The notes under the pieces are model-generated. The model was not told the origin of the DNA. It ran no database searches and worked only from the letters and a program-made list of their open reading frames with translations. Below, one piece after another: positions 1 through 5,371 of a stretch of 15,904 bases of DNA; the first letter of the stretch is position 1, and every line of letters begins with the position of its first letter. This DNA is from Thermoanaerobaculia bacterium (GTDB lineage: Bacteria > Acidobacteriota > Thermoanaerobaculia > Multivoradales > UBA5704), in contig JASLEW010000443.1 in the NCBI GenBank assembly GCA_030150965.1, forward strand, positions 1-15,904, written 5' to 3'. The position numbers and the translations under genes are program-made.

Positions 1-68
1 ACATCGGCCCGCGCCGCCGCCGCCGGCACCAAGGCCGACTCCTTCTCGTTGCCACTTGCTTCGCTCAT
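1..68 (-). CDS. N-terminal fragment of a gene leaving the window; possible IS21-family transposase gene (istA-like)
   Basis: Partial gene: only the first 22 codons are inside the window, reading leftwards from an ATG at 68-66 (MSEASGNEKESALVP...). The start is supported by a good ribosome binding site, AAGGAG, about 9 bases upstream within a purine-rich run. The 22 residues carry no recognisable domain. The position suggests the identity: the gene begins about 70 bases inside what looks like the left end of an IS21-family insertion sequence, and in that family the first gene inside the left end is istA, a DDE transposase. The N-terminus does not by itself resemble the usual IstA start, so the product assignment is an inference from context. 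An unrelated gene starting here remains possible. Confidence 0.45.
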   Translation of the reverse strand, partial: MSEASGNEKESALVPAAAARAD

Positions 69-139
69 CCCTTCCTCTCCTTCCGGAGGGGGGGAATTTT
101 AGCGTCCGGCATGGGGGGAATTTAGGCGTCTCGCTGACA
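69..139 (-). mobile_element. Probable IS21-family left end with repeated terminal motif
   Basis: Read on the minus strand from 139, the sequence begins TGTCAGCGA and then holds two similar units, CGCCTAAATTCCCCCC (about 132-113) and CGCTAAAATTCCCCCC (about 105-89). They are followed by the ribosome binding site and ATG at 68. IS21-family elements typically begin with TG(T), carry several short repeats near each tip, and have the first transposase gene close behind the left end; all three traits are seen here. The other end and the istA/istB genes lie outside the window, so the target duplication cannot be checked. The assignment rests on pattern memory of the family, not on a database match. 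Confidence 0.5.
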
Positions 140-624
140 CCACGGCCGCTCAGTCCCCGCCGCGCCGGGCGCGCTCGCCGGTGCTCAGCGCCCGTCCTCC
201 TGCCGCGGCAGGCCGAGGGCCGCGGCCGGCGCCCGGCGCTTGCCGGCACCCGGGGCTTGCCGGAGGGCCGCGTGGAGCCGCGCGCCTGGGCTCAGCCGTG
301 CGCGGATCAACGATCGAAACGGCTGCAGCAGCGAGTCCGTCTGCTTGGCGAATCAAGCCTGAGATGGATCAGGCCAGGTGGGGTGCCTTCAATGGGCGGT
401 GATGCGCCGGCCGCGGGTGAAGGCAAGCCGTTCGCGCGCCGATTGACAAGACGGCGCGTGGAAGGGTAGCTTCGCCGTTGACCATCAAGCGAATCTCATG
501 TTCCATCGACGCGCGGCCCGCAGCCCGCCGGCCGGCCGCGTTGGTGAGCCCTGGGAGGGCGTATCACCTTCAAGCTGGAGCTCTCCCGGGAATGGCTCCC
601 GGGGAGGAAAGGAGGACGTGAACC
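140..624. other. Gene-poor stretch between the IS end and the cytochrome gene
   Basis: Short open frames exist on both strands (for example 150-356 minus and 181-402 plus), but they are low-complexity Arg/Pro/Ala/Gly sequences typical of random frames in GC-rich DNA, and none has a convincing ribosome binding site. At 205-260 there are GC-rich, partly self-complementary runs built from repeats of GGCGCTTGCCGG-like sequence. At 581-606 a hairpin can form just ahead of the cytochrome gene (arms ctctcccggga and tcccggggag, one bulged base, 5-base loop). I see no clear promoter. Confidence 0.4.
605..615 (+). promoter_or_regulatory. Strong ribosome binding site of the cytochrome c-like gene
   Basis: AGGAAAGGAGG ends 9 bases before the ATG at 625 and fixes that start. 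It directly abuts the GC-rich hairpin at 581-606 but is not part of its stem, so it should remain accessible. Confidence 0.7.
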
Positions 625-1908
625 ATGAGAGTCCGTCTCGCCTTGGCGGCTCTGGCCGTCGCTTCGATCTCGCTCTGGTTGGTCGGACGTGAAGCGGTGG
701 GGCCGCGGCCTGCGCTCGCCGCCGACGTCGCTGCGCATGCCGCTGCCGCGGATGCCGTCGCGGCAGCCGCGCCGGACGCCTGCAGCTTCCCGTCCCAGGT
801 GGAGGGCTCGCCGGCGGAGACCGCCTGGCGCATCTTCGTGGCGGCGAACTGTTTCACCGGCCCCCGAACCGCGCAGATCATCAGGCAGCTCGCCTGGGAG
901 CGGTGGAGCGAGCAGCTGGAGGTCTACCCCGCAAGCGGCAAGCCGGGTCTCCCAGGCGCCAAGCCGAAGCGCCTGCACGGCAGCCCGCTGTTCCTGGCGC
1001 TGGCCGCGAAGGGCGCCGCAGCTACCGAGCTGAATCCCGGGGAATGCAACACGATGCAGGCGCCGCCCTCCAACGTAGTACCGGGTGCGAGGGTCTGCGA
1101 GGAGGTGAGGCTCAACCCGCCGGCCAAGCAGTTGGTGGAGAGCAGGAGCTTCGAGGTGCGCTCGGGCCAGGTCACGGCCGCCAAGGACGGCCAAACCGTC
1201 GTGTTCCCCGAAGACGCCATCGAGATCAAGGTGGACTGGATTCCCGCCACCGACTTCCCCAAGGACAAGCAGTTCAGCTGCGCCAAGCCTCCGGAAGGCG
1301 TGCACGTCGCGATCATCGACGGCGTCTGCTATGCCATGGCCGGCATGAATATCATGTCGAAGCTGATGCCCAACTGGATCTGGGCGACGTTCGAGCCCCA
1401 GAGCAACTTGACCAACCCCAATCGCTGCATGACCTTCGGGCCCTGCAACGATCCCTGGGGTTCGGACCCGCCGACCAGCAGCGGCGGCCCGGGCGGGTTC
1501 ACCAAGCAGACCCAGAAGCTGGCGGACCTCATGAAGCGGGCAAAGCTGGCTCCGGAGTTCTACAACTACCGTCTCGACGGGGTCCAGACCGAGTTCGGCA
1601 CCCGGAAAAACCCGACGCTGCTCGGCAACTCGATCGTCGAAGGCGAGAACGCCGGCCTGAAGGCCGGCGAGGCCTCGTGCATCACCTGCCACTCGGTGTC
1701 CACCGTCAACAAGGACGGCACCGACGGCATCCGCAACATCAGCAAGCCGCCACAGGTCGGCCCGGAGTATGTGCCTCCCGCCGGCGGCTGGATGGCGCGC
1801 GATTTCGTGTGGTCCATGGCGGAGGCCTGCCCGTGCGGGCTCCAGAGCTGCAAGCCGAAGGGCCCGCCCTGCGGGACGGCGGAGAAAGCGAAGAAGACGA
1901 GTCATTAG
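625..1908 (+). CDS. Exported single-heme cytochrome c-like protein, function unknown
   Basis: 427 residues. The N-terminus has a signal peptide: Arg-containing start, hydrophobic stretch to about residue 21, then an Ala-rich region with probable cleavage near ALAA (31-33), so the protein should act in the periplasm. One covalent-heme motif CITCH lies at residues 352-356. The central block PNWIWATFEPQ (about 250-260) resembles the 'PNW.WATFEH' motif of a widespread uncharacterised family of periplasmic proteins that also ends in one CxxCH. Many further cysteines are present, including a C-terminal cluster (EACPCGLQSCKPKGPPC), suggesting disulfides. The likely role is electron transfer or heme-dependent redox chemistry; substrate and partner are unknown. 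Nothing adjacent on the same strand suggests an operon. The axial ligand opposite the heme His is not obvious; Met residues near WMARDFVWSM are candidates. Confidence 0.8.
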   Translation: MRVRLALAALAVASISLWLVGREAVGPRPALAADVAAHAAAADAVAAAAPDACSFPSQVEGSPAETAWRIFVAANCFTGPRTAQIIRQLAWERWSEQLEVYPASGKPGLPGAKPKRLHGSPLFLALAAKGAAATELNPGECNTMQAPPSNVVPGARVCEEVRLNPPAKQLVESRSFEVRSGQVTAAKDGQTVVFPEDAIEIKVDWIPATDFPKDKQFSCAKPPEGVHVAIIDGVCYAMAGMNIMSKLMPNWIWATFEPQSNLTNPNRCMTFGPCNDPWGSDPPTSSGGPGGFTKQTQKLADLMKRAKLAPEFYNYRLDGVQTEFGTRKNPTLLGNSIVEGENAGLKAGEASCITCHSVSTVNKDGTDGIRNISKPPQVGPEYVPPAGGWMARDFVWSMAEACPCGLQSCKPKGPPCGTAEKAKKTSH

Positions 1909-2024
1909 AGAGGGCGGGAGTGGGCCGCCTGCGGCTGGCCGACGAGCCAGAAGGATGCTCGAACGCTTCCTCTTGAGGTCGTCGGTCAGGAGCAGGGGCT
2001 GCGCCGGGGTGATCGCGGAGGGAT

Positions 2025-2486
2025 TCAGGGAATCCAGTGCGGATGGTACCAGGCGGTATAGGTTGCGACGCCCAGCGCTAGGACGATCCACCACAGGGCC
2101 AGCAGCGTCCGCATCCAGAGCTTGTAGCGGGTCAGCCGAAGGTTCGCAGGCAGCAGTTTCGTTCCTGCCGCGAGAAAGATGTAGACGCCCATGCATTGTG
2201 CGGCCGTACCGAGCACCGCATGCGCGGCGGCAAGCGCATAGAAATGCCTGCCCAGCTTGGCCGGAAGCCCGGGCACGACGAGCGCGCGGAACGGCGGCGC
2301 CATGGCCGTGGCGATCAAGGCCAGGTTGAGCAGGACAACCGCCGCTTGGCACTTGGCATGGAGGTCGAAGCGCCGCCGGCGCGCGAGCCAGGCGCCGATA
2401 AGCAGCAGGGTGCCCATCCCCAGCTCGAGAACCAGGGTCACGTCCGCCCCCAAGGGTGCGGCACTGTTCAGGAAGCCAGGTTGCAT
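2025..2486 (-). CDS. Small multi-spanning membrane protein, DUF420-like
   Basis: 153 residues from the ATG at 2486. That start is preferred over the ATG at 2492 because AAGGAG lies 7 bases upstream of it, whereas it would be only 1 base from 2492. Four hydrophobic segments are visible: VTLVLELGMGTLLLIGAWLA, a segment ending in LALIATAMAPP, HAVLGTAAQCMGVYIFLAAG, and LLALWWIVLALGVATYTAW. Conserved-looking polar residues (LHAK, HFYALAAAH) and the layout after an initial FLN resemble DUF420 membrane proteins, small integral proteins of unknown function often found near respiratory oxidase genes. A link to the convergent cytochrome-like gene is possible but unproven. The gene ends 116 bases from the end of that gene, and I found no clear shared terminator between them. 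Confidence 0.65.
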   Translation of the reverse strand: MQPGFLNSAAPLGADVTLVLELGMGTLLLIGAWLARRRRFDLHAKCQAAVVLLNLALIATAMAPPFRALVVPGLPAKLGRHFYALAAAHAVLGTAAQCMGVYIFLAAGTKLLPANLRLTRYKLWMRTLLALWWIVLALGVATYTAWYHPHWIP

Positions 2487-2553
2487 CTGCATGCTCCTTC
2501 GCTTGTCCGGGGAGGCGGATCTCGGGAGCCCGAGAGCGCTTCTCGTCACCCCT

Positions 2554-2763
2554 ACTGGACGATCCCGAGGTCCATGACCTCGATCGAGCCCATCTATTCC
2601 CGGCGCCGTCTCGTGCGACTCGCCGAGCGGAGTTGTCTCGGTCGGCCCCGGGGGGCGGCGGAGGCAGGGCCGCCACGAGCTCCGGCTGGGCCAGTACCCA
2701 GGCCCGGTGCGCCGCCCGCTTCGCGGCTTCGACGCTTGCGAGATACTGGTCGATCGCTGTCAT
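2554..2763 (-). CDS. Doubtful small or frameshifted ORF upstream of the DUF420-like gene
   Basis: Reading leftwards from an ATG at 2763 with GAGG 5 bases upstream, the frame gives MTAIDQYLASVEAAKRAAHR then AWVLAQPELVAALPPPPPGA, which looks like genuine protein. After the proline run the composition turns Arg/Ser-rich and the frame continues implausibly through the DUF420-like gene and antisense to the cytochrome gene. The switch falls at a C6/G4 homopolymer run (about 2646-2655), where one inserted or deleted base would give GPTETTPLGESHETAP instead. A third frame, after a stop, reads MGSIEVMDLGIVQ and stops at 2552. I read this as a short gene with a real or sequencing frameshift, or as a decayed gene. 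No family is recognised and the left boundary is arbitrary. Confidence 0.25.
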
Positions 2764-2840
2764 GTCCACCTCGCTGCCCGGTCATAGACCGGCAGGAGGC
2801 ACCGGGAGCGGTCCCCCACCCAGCCCGAGTTGGGGGGTGC

Positions 2841-2874
2841 GAGGTGTCCTGCTCGGCACCGCGCAGGGCACCTC
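2841..2874 (+). other. Inverted repeat upstream of lanthipeptide-like precursor A
   Basis: Arms gaggtgtcctg (2841-2851) and cagggcacctc (2864-2874) pair over 11 positions with one G-U pair around a 12-base loop, followed by TTT. It could be a weak terminator for upstream transcription or a leader structure for precursor A, which starts 49 bases downstream. Confidence 0.4.
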
Positions 2875-2882
2875 TTTGAAGA

Positions 2883-2902
2883 GAGGGGCTGGTTCGCCCC
2901 TC
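2883..2902 (+). other. Perfect 7-bp hairpin in the leader of precursor A
   Basis: GAGGGGC (2883-2889) and GCCCCTC (2896-2902) flank a 6-base loop. No T-run follows, so it is not a classical terminator. It stands just ahead of the AGGAGAGG ribosome binding site and the ATG at 2923, and could affect translation or RNA stability of the precursor transcript. Confidence 0.4.
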
Positions 2903-2922
2903 GCGACGAGAGGAGAGGCCCG

Positions 2923-3081
2923 ATGAAAAAGCACGTTCCCCCGCTCAAGCTGCACCGCGAGACGGTGCGCTCGCTCACTCCCCGTGCGCTTGCCGAAGCC
3001 GCTGGCGGCGGCCTGACCTACACCTGCACCCAGAACAACCACACCTGTGTGGCGAGCTGCAGCGACGTGCCTTGCGACTGA
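2923..3081 (+). CDS. Precursor A: class I lanthipeptide-like RiPP precursor, four Cys in core
   Basis: 52 residues, with AGGAGAGG upstream of the ATG. The leader PLKLHRETVRSLTPRAL is of the 'KL..ET.R.L' type seen in class I lanthipeptide precursors of Acidobacteriota and Bacteroidota. It ends in EAAGGG (about 25-30), a double-Gly cleavage site. The core LTYTCTQNNHTC / VASCSDVPCD holds Cys 35, 42, 46 and 51 and several Thr/Ser (32, 34, 36, 41, 45, 47), suitable for dehydration and thioether ring formation. By family logic a LanB dehydratase would act on Ser/Thr, a LanC cyclase would close rings, and a protease would cut at GG. Only a LanC-like protein is visible here, on the opposite strand. 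Another Cys-based RiPP class cannot be excluded. Leader similarity to precursor B supports a shared pathway. Confidence 0.75.
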   Translation: MKKHVPPLKLHRETVRSLTPRALAEAAGGGLTYTCTQNNHTCVASCSDVPCD

Positions 3082-3108
3082 CCTGGACCTGGCCGGCCTG
3101 GCGGGAAA

Positions 3109-3131
3109 GCCACCGGCCAATCCCCGGTGGC
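3109..3131 (+). terminator. Hairpin downstream of precursor A, possible terminator without T-run
   Basis: GCCACCGG (3109-3116) and CCGGTGGC (3124-3131) form a perfect 8-bp stem with a 7-base loop, 28 bases after the precursor A stop. No T-run follows, so termination would be factor-assisted, or the hairpin may only protect the 3' end of a short precursor transcript. Confidence 0.4.
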
Positions 3132-3160
3132 GAGGTGCTGCAGCGGAGGAGTTGAGGTGG

Positions 3161-3195
3161 GGCGCCGGGTGCTGGCGCCCGGTGCTGCACCGGGC
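3161..3195. repeat. 13-bp tandem repeat overlapping a perfect 8-bp hairpin
   Basis: ggcgccgggtgct (3161-3173) is followed immediately by ggcgcccggtgct (3174-3186), differing at one base. The second unit forms a hairpin with what follows: GCCCGGTG (3177-3184), loop CTG, CACCGGGC (3188-3195). It lies in the gap between the convergent precursor A and LanC-like genes. The rest of 3196-3368 holds no convincing gene; an open minus-strand frame starting near 3302 (MRSSDALDQAADAEALAALP) has no ribosome binding site and becomes Pro/Arg-rich. Confidence 0.5.
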
Positions 3196-3368
3196 GGCCT
3201 GCTCGGCGGCGGCCGGGTGGGCCTGCGCAGGGAGGCGCCGGCGGGAAGGGCGGCGAGGGCCTCAGCGTCCGCTGCCTGGTCCAGGGCGTCGCTGCTGCGC
3301 ATCACGAATCAGGGAATCGTCCGACGGGAGCTGACGGAAACAGCGCCCGGATCTTCGCGGGATCGGTT

Positions 3369-4739
3369 TCAGGATGGGGGCTCGAGGCGGAGCGGAGAGA
3401 GCAGGAGGAGCCGGTCCCACAGGGGATCGACGCCGGTCGCCGCGCCCAGCAGGACGAGGCCGATGCCGCTGGCGCCTTCCAGGAAGCTCTCGGCCGCACC
3501 GTGCGGTCGGTCCGCTGGATCCGCCGGCGAGAAGCCGCCCACGCCCATGCCGGGCGCTCGCATCTCCAGGAGGCGAAGGATCTCCCGGCGGGCGGCGCGC
3601 CGAAACATCGGCCGGCCCGTTTGCCGGTGGAGGCGCGCGAAGATCTGCGCGTAGCCCGCCGGCCCGAAGCCGATGCCGGGATGGCGCGCCGGCAGCTCGT
3701 CCAGGCGCGCGGTCTCCCGTGCGGCCACCGAGAGGGCTTCCGCGAGGAGGTCCGCGTCGCCGAGCGCGCGGGCGGCGTGGGCGAGCGCCGCGGCAATGCC
3801 CGCATCCGCGTAGGCCCACCCCGGATCGAGGCCCTGAGCTACCGGCGGCTGCCCGGGAGCGACCGCCCAAGGATAGACGCGCGGCCCGCCGTCCGGCAGG
3901 CGCTGTCGGCGCAGCCAGTGGACCGCGTCGCGCAGCAGCGGGCGGGCCGTGTCGCGTTCGACCCCCTCCTCCACGGCGCCGGCCAGGAAGGCGATCACGC
4001 CCGCGACGCCGTGCGCGAGCCCCAGGTTGAGATGGCCCTCGGGGAACCAGGTCCGGTTCCCGCTCTGCGGCGGGGTGTGCCAGGCAAGACCCTCGGCGGC
4101 GGCCTGGTGGCGTGCCGCCAACCGCTGGACGGCCCTCTCCACCAGCGGGCGGCTTCCGGACTCGAAGCCGTACACGCCCAGCCCGAGGACCCCGTCGAGC
4201 AGATCGTATGGCTCGGCGCTGCTCCCGGGGCCCTGGAGGTACGCGAGCAGTTCTTCGTCGAGGGCCTGCGTGGCGTCCGCGGCGCCCTCGACCCCGAGCA
4301 CCCGCGCCGCGTGATGGAGGATCCAGGCCAGTCCGGCGGCGCCCCGGTGGAGGCACATCGGCTGGCGCTCGCCGCCGCCGGCGCGGTCGATGGCGGCGTC
4401 GAGCAGGGTCTGCGCCGCCAGGGCGTCGCCGGTCTCGCCCGTGGCACGCGCCAGGTAGGTCAGGCACAGCGCCGAGGACGCCAGGTCCCAGGCCGATGCG
4501 GAGCCCGGCGGCGGCGGGAGAAGCGCGCGGAGATCGCCGACGATCGCGTCGACCGCCGTCAGGGCCCGCCGGCGATCCTGCGGGGCGAGGAGCGGACGCC
4601 ACGAGGGCGCCCGCGCGCCCGGCGGGCAGGCACGTTCTCGGGTCGCCCCCGCGAGCGGCAGCCCACCCTCCCTAGAGGTGTACGAAGGAGGTGTTGGGCT
4701 GGTGAACCACCAGCGTCGTTCTGCCCCCTGCGGCTTCAT
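3369..4739 (-). CDS. LanC-like lanthionine cyclase homologue lacking all three zinc ligands
   Basis: About 456 residues from the ATG at 4739. LanC proteins bind one zinc through two Cys and one His and catalyse Cys addition to dehydrated Ser/Thr. This protein aligns along the family fold: GHLNLGLAHGVAGVIAFL keeps the HG motif (His243); GWAYADAGIAAALA (from Gly307) sits where W-C-Y-G-D-x-G is expected, with Cys replaced by Ala309; PGIGFGPAGYAQIFARLH sits where x-C-H-G-x-A-G is expected, with Cys and His replaced by Gly357 and Phe358. The C-terminal VGGFSP, FLEGASGIGLVLL and DRLLLLS blocks are also family-like. A classical zinc cyclase therefore looks impossible. The start is uncertain: the ATG overlaps precursor B by 68 bases with no ribosome binding site, and the alternative is a CTG at 4661 just behind GGGAGGG (430 residues). 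No ATG, GTG or TTG lies in frame between that CTG and the conserved region. Confidence 0.8.
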   Translation of the reverse strand: MKPQGAERRWWFTSPTPPSYTSREGGLPLAGATRERACPPGARAPSWRPLLAPQDRRRALTAVDAIVGDLRALLPPPPGSASAWDLASSALCLTYLARATGETGDALAAQTLLDAAIDRAGGGERQPMCLHRGAAGLAWILHHAARVLGVEGAADATQALDEELLAYLQGPGSSAEPYDLLDGVLGLGVYGFESGSRPLVERAVQRLAARHQAAAEGLAWHTPPQSGNRTWFPEGHLNLGLAHGVAGVIAFLAGAVEEGVERDTARPLLRDAVHWLRRQRLPDGGPRVYPWAVAPGQPPVAQGLDPGWAYADAGIAAALAHAARALGDADLLAEALSVAARETARLDELPARHPGIGFGPAGYAQIFARLHRQTGRPMFRRAARREILRLLEMRAPGMGVGGFSPADPADRPHGAAESFLEGASGIGLVLLGAATGVDPLWDRLLLLSPLRLEPPS

Positions 4740-4800
4740 GCAGCGGGGAGCGATGGTCCAGTGGCAGCAGCGTCTCACTCCTGATCTTCAGCTTCTTCAT
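4672..4800 (-). CDS. Precursor B: lanthipeptide-like RiPP precursor with a Cys-free core
   Basis: 42 residues. The start is fixed by GGAGG 7 bases upstream of the ATG at 4800. The leader MKKLKIRSETLLPLD then LHEAAGG parallels precursor A (same K-L-K...ET spacing and the same EAAGG end), so both should be read by the same enzymes. The core RTTLVVHQPNTSFVHL has Thr/Ser (four residues) but no cysteine, so it cannot form a lanthionine by itself. Its 3' part overlaps, in another frame, the possible ATG of the LanC-like gene, implying co-transcription and perhaps translational coupling. It could be a dehydrated-only peptide, a substrate for a different modification, or a non-functional relic. The confident start and leader favour a real gene. 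Confidence 0.7.
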   Translation of the reverse strand: MKKLKIRSETLLPLDHRSPLHEAAGGRTTLVVHQPNTSFVHL

Positions 4801-4891
4801 CGCGGACCTCCCGCATGGGCAGCGCCCAGGTTCGAAGTGCAGGCGCCCAACGCGCCTACAGGGATAGGTGCCGAGCTGCGGTGAAAGGGGG

Positions 4892-4920
4892 GCCGGCACC
4901 GAGCGCCATGGCGCGCCGGC
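4892..4920 (-). terminator. Nested inverted repeat just after the secreted Cys-rich gene
   Basis: GCCGGC occurs at 4892-4897 and 4915-4920, enclosing the 12-base palindrome GCGCCATGGCGC (4903-4914). On the minus strand it begins 3 bases after the stop of the 4924-5190 gene and is followed by CCCCCCTTT. It may be a leaky terminator or processing hairpin separating that gene from precursor B, a common arrangement where a precursor needs a different expression level. With no proper T-run, confidence is limited. Confidence 0.35.
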
Positions 4921-4923
4921 TGT

Positions 4924-5190
4924 TCAGCAGTTTCGCGACGTTATCACCGTGAAGTACGGCGTCTGAGTTCCCGAGCAATGACAGTAGAGGCCGCAGTCGT
5001 CCTCGCATCTGCCGACCACCGTCGTGTAGGTCGCATCCGAGTAGTAGATCCAGATGTCGTCATAGCTGTCACGCGCGCAGGAGAAGGCGGAGGCGTAGAC
5101 GGAAGCGTGGAGGGAAGGCGGCACCGAGGCGAGCGCCGCCAGCGCCAGCACAAGTGCCAGGCCGAGCACCCGCAGGCGGTTCGTGATCAT
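4924..5190 (-). CDS. Small secreted Cys-rich protein, DUF6289-like
   Basis: 88 residues. AAAGGAG lies 5 bases before the ATG at 5190. A clear signal peptide (RLRVLGLALVLALAALASVP, then SLHASVYASA) predicts export. The mature part of about 50 residues contains WIYYSDATYTTVVG, matching the YYSDA.YT.VVG motif I associate with the DUF6289 family of short exported proteins of unknown function, and six Cys (38, 62, 66, 70, 72, 88) that could form three disulfides. It is the first gene of the minus-strand group ahead of precursor B and the LanC-like gene, and is divergent from the ABC exporter. Its role is unknown. It has no RiPP-type leader, so I do not call it a precursor. Confidence 0.65.
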   Translation of the reverse strand: MITNRLRVLGLALVLALAALASVPPSLHASVYASAFSCARDSYDDIWIYYSDATYTTVVGRCEDDCGLYCHCSGTQTPYFTVITSRNC

Positions 5191-5371
5191 GAGCGCTCCT
5201 TTCTAGAGCAGGTTTTCAGTTTCGTCGCTGCTTACAAGAAAACTGGTGCGGTGGGCTCGCGATTTCGGGACGGCGCGGCGCGCCGCGAGCCCGGGCGCCC
5301 CTGCGGGGATCTCTGATGTAGACTGAGGGCCGTCCTGCACCGGTTCAAGTTGGGGCAGCCGGGAGACGTCG
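5191..5371. promoter_or_regulatory. Divergent intergenic region, probably holding promoters for both sides
   Basis: This 181-base gap separates the minus-strand RiPP-side genes from the plus-strand ABC exporter, so at least one promoter per side should lie here. A less GC-rich patch at about 5203-5255 (gttttcagtttcg, ttacaagaaaac) is the best place for a minus-strand promoter. No hexamer pair is clear enough to call. Ribosome binding sites are seen at both edges: AAAGGAG for 5190 and GGGAG for 5372. Confidence 0.4.

Noticed and set aside
496..2769. A 757-residue open frame on the minus strand
   Set aside because: It runs antisense to the cytochrome gene and out of frame with the DUF420-like gene; Arg/Pro/Gly-rich composition after the first 40 residues marks it as a by-product of GC-rich coding DNA.
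2596..2785. Small basic minus-strand ORF (Arg-rich, about 60 residues)
   Set aside because: Composition RKRRSREAGG...RTRRRRE is typical of a wrong frame; no family resemblance.
3018..3305. Minus-strand ORF following the LanC-like gene
   Set aside because: No ribosome binding site, Pro/Arg-rich, and it overlaps precursor A in antisense.
3262..4602. Alternative 446-residue minus-strand frame through the LanC-like gene
   Set aside because: Arg/Pro/Gly-rich and without motifs, whereas the overlapping frame shows full-length LanC similarity.
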